This document shows positions 1 through 5,953 of a DNA stretch of 8,546 bases, in pieces (positions within the stretch are counted from its first letter, which is position 1; every line of letters begins with the position of its first letter). The stretch lies in contig DHLT01000319.1 of NCBI GenBank assembly GCA_002405405.1, positions 635 through 9,180 on the forward strand, given 5' to 3'. Origin of the DNA: Ignavibacteria bacterium UBA4661. GTDB taxonomy: Bacteria; Bacteroidota; Ignavibacteria; Kapaibacteriales; UBA4661. Under the pieces are notes generated by a model. The model worked only from the letters and a program-made list of their open reading frames with translations. It was not told the origin of the DNA and did not search any database. Made by a program: the position numbers and the translations under genes.

Positions 1-505
1 CATGCGGTAGTTTGCCGTCTTTTGAACCATTACCCATAAACCCTTGGAAAGTCTTTCCTTTATCGAGCGAGAGGTATAAGCCATGATCGGTACCGACATA
101 GAGGAGAGAAGCATTCACGGGATCTTCTTTGATAACATTTACCGGTTCAAGAGGTAAATCGGTTGCGATACGCTCAAAGGTTTTACCATAATCTTTGGAG
201 CGATACACATGAGCTTCAAAGTTATCAAAGCGATAACCATTCAGCGTTACATACACAGTTGTCGTATCATGTTGAGAAGCAATCACACGAGTAACCCAGA
301 AGTCTTTGAGTGCCGGAGGGAGCGATGCGTTTAGATTCTCCCATGTTACGCCGCCATCTAAGGTGCGATGAAGCAAACCATCATCGGATCCTACATAGAT
401 CAACCCAAAGCGCAAACTCGACTCATCAAAACTGGAAATTGTACCATAGGGTACTTCACCGGCTTTGCCGCCACGTGTCAGGTCGCCGGAGATGGGAGCA
501 AGAGT
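1..505 (-). pseudogene. Continuation of the Asp-box protein beyond the in-frame stop, running off the left edge
   Basis: Directly after the TAA at 506-508, the same frame stays open for 168 codons (505 down to 2) and plainly continues the same protein. It resumes TLAPISGDLTRGGKAGEVPY, completing the interrupted Asp box. Then come LRFGLIYVGSDDGLLHRTLD with box RTLDGGVTW, box RSKDYGKTF, the phrase ATDLPLEPVNVIKEDP, LLYVGTDHGLYL, and box LSLDKGKTF. From memory, intact Bacteroidota relatives have these blocks in this order and spacing after the block preceding the stop. No start codon with a plausible signal is present here, so it is not a separate gene. Either the gene is broken by a point nonsense change or the stop is a sequence error. 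The C-terminus lies outside the window. Confidence 0.85.
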
Positions 506-2449
506 TTAACCTTTATCGAATGAGCGATACAAACGATTCGCGGCGATGTACAGAATGTCTTGATTGTATTTCGAGAGTGCTACGGGAGTCATCCAATTAA
601 AGCGCAGAGGTCGTTCGCCGAGCTTGTGTTTCGGTCGAATAGAAACGAATTCACCTTTTGCTTCATTGATGCGATAATATGAACCGAATTGCCACCCCGT
701 GTACACGGTTGCGTTATCGCGGGTATCGACTGCCGTTTGCATACCATCGCCTCCGGCAAGTCGTTCGTACGGATATTTGCCTTCTTGATACCATTCCGGC
801 GAGTGTTTGTAGGTACTTGGTGCACGCCATACGCCATTATCTTGTAAACCCGTATAGACATTGTAGGGTGTTGCCATGTCAACAGCAACATGATATGCTT
901 GTGCAACGGCGGGAGTATTGGCTTTAAACCAATTTTTACCATTGTCATAACTGATGTGTACACCACCATCATTACCGAGAATGATATGATCGGGACGATT
1001 GGGATTAATCCACAACGCATGATGATCGACATGCACATTGTCCGCTCCGATTGAGGTAAATGTTTTTCCACCATCGCCCGAAGTGAGTACCGGTACGCCC
1101 CAAATGTAGATTCTATCAGGGTCAGCAGGCGACACGCGAATTTGACCAAAGTAGTAGCCATAGGTGAAATATATATTGTCAAGATAGGTGCTGTGTGTCT
1201 TTTTCCATGTTGCACCGCCATCATCAGAGCGATAGACTTCGCATCCTGTAATCGGTGTTTCAAAGAGATTATTATTGGCATCTTCGAGGTATTCAACCAA
1301 AGTAACAGGTTTAATCGTATTTGCTGTAACGAGTTTGACAATCGAATCCGCTGTGAATTCTTTCGGGAAACCATTTTTTTCCAAGAACTCGCCAAGCAGT
1401 TTTTTATCCAATTTCAAGAAGTCATCTTTTGAAATTGTACGAAGAGTGTCTTTGGTGATCTCGTTTTTCTTGTCTTTGTTGAGTTCTTCTTTAGGACGTG
1501 GTGTTTGATTGTCAATGACAGCATACAGTGCGTTTGCTTTAGCAGAAGAGTGGAGTGCCAAGCCGATGCGTCCACCACCATCGCCGGTTGGAAAACCGCT
1601 TTGCTTGGTGCTGACAAGCGTCCATGTTTCACCACCATCAGTTGATTTATAAATACCGGTGCTTGCACCACCTTCAACAAAATTCCATGCTCTGCGCTCA
1701 CGGTGCCATGCTGAAGCATACAGTGTATTCGGATTGCGAGGATCAAGGACAAGATCAATAATGCCGGTATTTTCATTGATGTACAGTGTCTTTTTCCATG
1801 TCTTGCCACCATCGGTTGTTTTATAAACACCACGATCAGCATTCGGTGAATACAAATGCCCGATAGCACCGACAAAGACCGTATTAGGATTTGTTGGATG
1901 CACTACAATACGACCGATATGATGCGTTTCTTCTAAGCCGAGCCGTTGCCATGTTGTACCACGATCAAGCGATTTATATATCCCGGTGCCGGAGTAGGAC
2001 GAGCGGCTCGAATTATTCTCACCACTCCCAACCCAAATGGTTTCATTACCATTGACATTCGGTGTCCAATCGATGGCGATATCCCCGATGGTCATGGTCT
2101 CCTGTGTATCGAAGAGAGGTTCAAACGTAATACCATTAGTTTTCGTAAACCACAAACCACCTGATGCAAAAGCAACATAAAATTGTGTTGGGTCTTGTGA
2201 ATTAACATCAAGATCAACAACACGTCCGCTCATAATCGTTGGTCCGATATTGCGAAACGGAACATTTTTTACAAGCGACGACGACAAGAGCTTTTGACGC
2301 TGAGCATAGCCTGCTACGCGCTCTTGTGCCGAAGTGAAAGCAGGCTGTTTATCAGGTGTTGCAGTCGATTTTTTTTGAGCAAAAGCGAGTCCGCAACAGC
2401 ATACAAAAAGTACACTTACAGCAAGAAATCGTGGTCTCATACGATTCAT
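506..2449 (-). CDS. Secreted Asp-box (BNR/VPS10-like) beta-propeller protein, cut by an in-frame TAA
   Basis: This large exported repeat protein is often annotated as a WD40/YVTN/BNR-like or sortilin-like 'glycosyl hydrolase'; no activity is established that I know of. I start it at the ATG 2447-2449, because MNRMRPRF followed by LAVSVLFVCCCGLAFA is a clean signal peptide with likely cleavage before QKK. ATG 2438-2440 is also possible, and a GTG at 2504-2506 would add 19 hydrophobic residues over a hairpin. Six complete Asp boxes (S/T-x-D-x-G-x-T/N-W/F) are seen, for example KSLDRGTTW (160-167), KTTDGGKTW (210-218), KSTDGGETW (268-276), RSDDGGATW (407-415), TSGDGGKTF (456-464) and ISYDNGKNW (499-507). 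A charged helical insert (about 320-400) splits the repeats. Other conserved-looking parts are NVHVDHHALWINPNRPDH and GLQDNGVW. The stop comes after residue 647, inside a seventh Asp box (RSFDKG then TAA). The family is usually about 1000 residues or more, and the frame continues intact beyond, so this is not the natural end. Confidence 0.9.
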   Translation of the reverse strand: MNRMRPRFLAVSVLFVCCCGLAFAQKKSTATPDKQPAFTSAQERVAGYAQRQKLLSSSLVKNVPFRNIGPTIMSGRVVDLDVNSQDPTQFYVAFASGGLWFTKTNGITFEPLFDTQETMTIGDIAIDWTPNVNGNETIWVGSGENNSSRSSYSGTGIYKSLDRGTTWQRLGLEETHHIGRIVVHPTNPNTVFVGAIGHLYSPNADRGVYKTTDGGKTWKKTLYINENTGIIDLVLDPRNPNTLYASAWHRERRAWNFVEGGASTGIYKSTDGGETWTLVSTKQSGFPTGDGGGRIGLALHSSAKANALYAVIDNQTPRPKEELNKDKKNEITKDTLRTISKDDFLKLDKKLLGEFLEKNGFPKEFTADSIVKLVTANTIKPVTLVEYLEDANNNLFETPITGCEVYRSDDGGATWKKTHSTYLDNIYFTYGYYFGQIRVSPADPDRIYIWGVPVLTSGDGGKTFTSIGADNVHVDHHALWINPNRPDHIILGNDGGVHISYDNGKNWFKANTPAVAQAYHVAVDMATPYNVYTGLQDNGVWRAPSTYKHSPEWYQEGKYPYERLAGGDGMQTAVDTRDNATVYTGWQFGSYYRINEAKGEFVSIRPKHKLGERPLRFNWMTPVALSKYNQDILYIAANRLYRSFDKG

Positions 2450-2481
2450 AAATGTGAAGAAAAAGTGTGTGAATAGCAAAA

Positions 2482-2508
2482 AGAGTAGGGGAGAATGTCT
2501 CTCCACTC
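2482..2508 (-). terminator. Possible imperfect hairpin terminator after the S41 gene
   Basis: Five bases past the S41 stop, the minus strand reads GAGTGGAGA, a 5-base loop, then TCTCC-CCT-ACTC. The two 5-bp and 4-bp stem parts are separated by a 3-base bulge, and TTTTTGC follows directly. The T-run in the right place supports a terminator, while the bulge and short stem weaken it. It lies inside the 64-base gap before the Asp-box gene and covers a GTG that could wrongly be taken as that gene's start. Confidence 0.35.
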
Positions 2509-2513
2509 CAAAA

Positions 2514-4175
2514 TTAATGGTTGCTTTTTACGGACATCAGTGCATTATAGGCAACAGAGTTATGAAGCAATTTGAGTGCGGTTTGAATTTGAATATCTGT
2601 TGCCAACGATGATGCAATGACACGACTTCTGGGATAAAAACGCTCATATATTTCATCATGCAAAATGTCGGTCAGCTCAGCACGGTATTGTTCCAATTCG
2701 CGGTATTGCTCTTTGGTTGCGAGTTGTTTGAGTTCGCTGATTTTCTTTTTGATGTCTTGAGGGGTGCGATCATTGATCGTCGTTGTTTCAAGCTGCTGCA
2801 GGCGATTTGCCAGCGAATTTTGTGGAATAAATTTTTCGCGTTGCAGATATGCCAAGAAGCGATCGATCAAAGTTTTGTTGACGGTAAAATTGGCAGGTAA
2901 TGAGTCAATTTCTCCGGCATATTCATTGGCAAAACGAAAGATATGATTGCTACGAATGATGTCACCAATAGTGCCTGCATATTTCACGGAAACGGTTGTA
3001 TCGGGGCGAATCCCTAGAGCTTGTCGTACTAAGCGTCCTTTGCTGGTACGGAAGACTTTGTTGGTATCCGTAATAGCAACGATACCCTTTCTTCGTTGGT
3101 CATAATCAATTCTTTGTATGCACCGACCAGAAGGTGTGTAATACTTTGATGTTGTCATTTTGAGCGTTGCGTTGTACGGCAGAGGGATGATGGTTTGCAC
3201 TAATCCTTTACCAAAAGAATTTTCACCAATGATAACACCGCGATCAACATCTTGAATTGCACCGGCGATAATCTCGCTGGCACTAGCACTGCGATCATTG
3301 ATAATCACAGCAAGCGGAACATCAGGTTCAAGAGGAGAACGGCGCGAGGTATAGATGCGTTCGCTTTCCTGCGTTCGACCTTTTGTTGAAACAATCGGGC
3401 TGTTGTTGGGAACAAAAAGCTCGCAAATATTGATTGCCGCGTCCATCAAGCCCCCGGGATTGTCGCGTAGATCTAAAATTACGCCTTGCAACTGCGGGTT
3501 GGTTTTTCGGAAATTTTCTAAGGCAGTGCGTACTTCTAAGCCGGCTTGCCGCGTAAAACGTTCTAACTTGATGTAGCCCACACCATTCGGGAGCATACCA
3601 CTATACGTAACATTCTTTAATTGAATTTCTTGTCGCTCGAGTTGCATCGTGATTGGGTTTTTCCTGCCTGCACGAAGCACAGTCGCTGTGACTTTGGAGC
3701 CGTGTTTACCGCGTGTGTATCTGCGTAATTCGGAGGAGTTAAGTTTGATGGTTTCTGCTGAGTCAAGCTTGAGTAGTTTATCACCTACGCGCATACCTGC
3801 ACGGTCGGCAGAGTATCCCTCGCTGATGCCGACAATCGTCAGTGTATCATTGATGGTGCTTACAACGATACCCAAGCCGCCATAACTTCCTTCCGTGATA
3901 ATGTCCATCTCATCGGTATCTTCTTCAGCGATGAAATTTGTGTACGGGTCAAGATTACGAAGCATACCTTCGGTTGCCGACGTAATAAGTTTTTCAGCAT
4001 CGGTAGGATCAACATAATTCAATGCCACTTGGCGATACACCTCACCAAAAATTTGCAATGATTTTGAGATGGCATAGAGAGATGAATCAGGTGTATAGCT
4101 GTAGAATCCAAACGAACTCACAGCAACAAGCACAATGATGAGCATCACAAGGCGGCGTTGAAAAAAGGATCGCAT
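2514..4175 (-). CDS. C-terminal processing peptidase, S41 family, with PDZ domain
   Basis: This is a periplasmic or membrane-anchored serine protease that cleaves proteins near their C-termini; the target is unknown. I chose the ATG at 4173-4175 because MRSFFQRR followed by a hydrophobic stretch (LVMLIIVLVAVSSFGFY) makes a normal signal anchor. An in-frame ATG at 4245-4247 would add 24 residues. From the chosen start (553 residues): an N-terminal helical part with VDPTDAEK and NLDPYTNFI (about 43-82); a PDZ domain from YGGLGIVVS through AGMRVGDKLL (about 95-180); and the S41 core with DLRDNPGGLMDA (235-246), DRSASASEIIAGAIQD holding the catalytic Ser298, and GENSFGKG with Lys323. The 25-residue Ser-Lys spacing matches the D1-processing-protease type of dyad. 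A charged, helical C-terminal tail (about 430-530) is usual for Bacteroidota members as I recall them. It is complete, with no missing catalytic residue. It lies behind a terminator, so it is probably transcribed apart from SusCD. Confidence 0.95.
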   Translation of the reverse strand: MRSFFQRRLVMLIIVLVAVSSFGFYSYTPDSSLYAISKSLQIFGEVYRQVALNYVDPTDAEKLITSATEGMLRNLDPYTNFIAEEDTDEMDIITEGSYGGLGIVVSTINDTLTIVGISEGYSADRAGMRVGDKLLKLDSAETIKLNSSELRRYTRGKHGSKVTATVLRAGRKNPITMQLERQEIQLKNVTYSGMLPNGVGYIKLERFTRQAGLEVRTALENFRKTNPQLQGVILDLRDNPGGLMDAAINICELFVPNNSPIVSTKGRTQESERIYTSRRSPLEPDVPLAVIINDRSASASEIIAGAIQDVDRGVIIGENSFGKGLVQTIIPLPYNATLKMTTSKYYTPSGRCIQRIDYDQRRKGIVAITDTNKVFRTSKGRLVRQALGIRPDTTVSVKYAGTIGDIIRSNHIFRFANEYAGEIDSLPANFTVNKTLIDRFLAYLQREKFIPQNSLANRLQQLETTTINDRTPQDIKKKISELKQLATKEQYRELEQYRAELTDILHDEIYERFYPRSRVIASSLATDIQIQTALKLLHNSVAYNALMSVKSNH

Positions 4176-4265
4176 AGGGAGAAAAGGAAAGACTCGAAGG
4201 AGAGAGAAACACGGACTTTCAACAAGAATGATGGCTTGTGAAGGCATGTTGTCTAATAAGAACTC

Positions 4266-4296
4266 GCAACATAGAAGAGATTCTTCAGATAATCAA
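4266..4296 (-). promoter_or_regulatory. Weak candidate Bacteroidota-type promoter for the S41 peptidase gene
   Basis: Downstream of the SusCD terminator and upstream of the protease start, the minus strand has TTG (4294-4296), 20 bases of spacer, then TATGTTGC (4266-4273). This resembles the Bacteroidota pattern of a -33 TTTG and a -7 TAnnTTTG, with mismatches in both elements. The placement fits: after a terminator and before a gene. The motif is short and degenerate, so chance is a real possibility. Confidence 0.25.
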
Positions 4297-4317
4297 CATA
4301 CAAGGTGATAAAATCGC

Positions 4318-4343
4318 AAAGGCAGGGTATAAACCCTGCCTTT
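4318..4343 (-). terminator. Hairpin terminator after the susC-susD pair
   Basis: A perfect 11-bp inverted repeat (AAAGGCAGGGT at 4318-4328 and ACCCTGCCTTT at 4333-4343) encloses a 4-base loop. It starts 27 bases after the SusD stop. Read on the minus strand, the stem ends in TTT and is followed by GCGATTTTATC, a broken rather than perfect T-tract. The position and symmetry make it the likely intrinsic terminator of the SusCD transcript, separating it from the downstream protease gene. Confidence 0.8.
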
Positions 4344-4370
4344 GAACGATCATTGATCATGCAAGAATAC

Positions 4371-5939
4371 TTATGGGCGTGTATCCCACCACACTCTTGC
4401 CGTTAGTGATGGATAATTAGCACCTGCTCGTAGAATTGAAGCATTGACATTATCCGGGTTGGTATTCAATTCTGATGTTGGATAAAGAGCACGACGGGGG
4501 AACTGTCCATTGGTGATATTACCAACAGGATTCAGTACTGCCAAGCGCGGATAACCGGTACGGCGGAATTCTGAAAAGGGTTCGAAACCATCAAAGAGCA
4601 GTACGATCCACTTTTGTGTAATAATGCGCTCTAACTGTTGATCGAATGTACCTGTTAATGCTATTGATGCTTGAGCTGTAAAAGCTGTTATTTCTGCTGC
4701 TGTAGGCATAGCAACATTTGTTGGATTTGGATACACGGGTGCGGCATAGTTGCCCATTGCCGCTGTGATACCATCGAGATAGTGTTGGTTTGCTGTTTTT
4801 GGTGTTGCCCAACCGCGAAGTTTTGCTTCTGCTTGCAGGAATTCTACTTCGGCGTAAGTCATAATCATCGATGGAGAGTTGAAATCACGAGAAGCAATGA
4901 TTTGACTTGGGCGCGCTGCCGCGGCATTATTCACGCCTTGCGCTGTACGCTGTGCAGAAGTCAAACCATTCGGTACGCCAATAGGGTTATTGTTATTCGT
5001 AAAGCCCGGATCGATAAAAATGCGCATGCGAGGATCATTTGTCGTACGAAGCTGATTGATAAAGGTTGAGCTATAGCGATATAAAGCGATTTGAAGCGCG
5101 ATACCTTGTGCAATCGGACTCTGTACCACACGAATATTATTTGCATGATCGAGCCATGCACGATCAGCATTGCTTTGCATCACACCTGCCGCAATCGCCG
5201 CCTCCGCTTCGGAGCGTGCCGTAGCAGGATCGACATTCACAAGACGCATTGCCAAACGCAAACGGAGTGACTGAGCAAATCGACGCCAGCGGTCAATATT
5301 GCCTTGAAACATAACATCGCGAGTACCAACAGCTAGAGCAGTTGTACTAAATTGAGCAGACGCTTCCCGAAGCTCTTTCAGCATGTCACGGTAAATATCT
5401 TGCTGATTATCATACTTGGGCGTAAAGTTACGATCATAAAAACCGCGTGATGCTTCCGTGTAGGGAATATCACCAAATAGATCTGTCAGACGATGGAAAA
5501 CAAAAACACGAAGAATACGCGCCATCGCTGTCAAATTAGCATAGCGAGGATCATTTTTGGAAAGTTCGATCATATCCTGAATTTGGCGAACAATACCTGT
5601 CTGCCCAATTGCAGGGCGACCGGAGTACATCAATTCAAAGGTTGCTGACGGGAGCGATTGATACATGTCTGCACCAAATTCACCCGTAGGTGCAGTATGC
5701 TGAACAACCAGGCAAAGCCCTGTGTAATTCCATGTTTGTTGTTCGAAATTATCACCTGCGATACGGAGCTGGTTATTAGCAAGCAAAAACATTGGATCAA
5801 TATTTACCGGTTGTGTTGGGTTAGTATTGATAGCATCAAAGTCACTGGTACATGAGCTAAGTCCTACACTTGTCAGGGCAATTGCACCAAATGCAAGAGC
5901 AGACAATCCAAGACGCTTGAGAGATAAAAGTTTTTTCAT
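4371..5939 (-). CDS. SusD/RagB family nutrient-binding outer-membrane lipoprotein (SusD-like_2 type)
   Basis: This is the surface lipoprotein that caps the SusC channel and binds the nutrient. It has 522 residues and looks complete. The N-terminus (MKKLLSLKRLGLSALAFGAI) is a lipoprotein signal with lipobox L27-S-S-C30, so Cys30 should be lipidated; the acidic TSDFD follows. Hallmarks of the SusD-like_2 subgroup are present in order: FDAINTNPTQP (34-44), RILRVFVFHRLTDLFGDIPY (141-160), WRRFAQSLRLRLAMRLVNVD (218-237), TYAEVEFLQAEAKLRGW (361-377), DGFEPFSEFRRTGYPRL (450-466) and ALYPTSELNTNPDNVNA (484-500). The helical, TPR-like fold is known for the family; I infer it here. The ATG lies 14 bases after the SusC stop, so the two are almost surely co-transcribed, and a strong hairpin follows the stop. 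There is no convincing Shine-Dalgarno site, which is normal in Bacteroidota. The ligand is unknown: SusCD pairs import glycans or, as in RagAB, peptides. Confidence 0.96.
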   Translation of the reverse strand: MKKLLSLKRLGLSALAFGAIALTSVGLSSCTSDFDAINTNPTQPVNIDPMFLLANNQLRIAGDNFEQQTWNYTGLCLVVQHTAPTGEFGADMYQSLPSATFELMYSGRPAIGQTGIVRQIQDMIELSKNDPRYANLTAMARILRVFVFHRLTDLFGDIPYTEASRGFYDRNFTPKYDNQQDIYRDMLKELREASAQFSTTALAVGTRDVMFQGNIDRWRRFAQSLRLRLAMRLVNVDPATARSEAEAAIAAGVMQSNADRAWLDHANNIRVVQSPIAQGIALQIALYRYSSTFINQLRTTNDPRMRIFIDPGFTNNNNPIGVPNGLTSAQRTAQGVNNAAAARPSQIIASRDFNSPSMIMTYAEVEFLQAEAKLRGWATPKTANQHYLDGITAAMGNYAAPVYPNPTNVAMPTAAEITAFTAQASIALTGTFDQQLERIITQKWIVLLFDGFEPFSEFRRTGYPRLAVLNPVGNITNGQFPRRALYPTSELNTNPDNVNASILRAGANYPSLTARVWWDTRP

Positions 5940-5953
5940 AGGTAGTATGTGAA

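Noticed and set aside
506..508. Genetic-code change or recoding (readthrough) as the reason for the in-frame TAA.
   Set aside because: The three other genes use TAA as a normal terminal stop, and TAA is not a selenocysteine or pyrrolysine codon. A point mutation or sequence error is simpler.
589..1395. Minus-strand open frame of 268 codons overlapping the Asp-box gene.
   Set aside because: It is a shifted-frame shadow with low-complexity Met/Ile/Ser/His-rich translation. The Asp-box frame covers the same bases with clear family motifs.
1200..1820. Recurring plus-strand DNA motif resembling CCATGT...CCACCATC at about 1204, 1622 and 1796, suggestive of a dispersed DNA repeat.
   Set aside because: Each copy is the reverse complement of an Asp-box codon run (D-G-G-x-T-W) in the minus-strand gene. 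The protein repeats explain it, with no independent DNA element.
4348..4360. Repeated GATCA (4348-4352 and 4355-4359) just after the susD stop, a possible operator.
   Set aside because: The repeat is very short, lies in a 3' region and has no matching copy elsewhere that I noticed. It is compatible with chance.
4671..5069. Plus-strand open frame of 132 codons opposite susD, the longest plus-strand frame.
   Set aside because: It is rich in Cys, Arg, Ile and His with no recognisable domain and lies wholly within the strongly supported susD gene. It is an antisense shadow.
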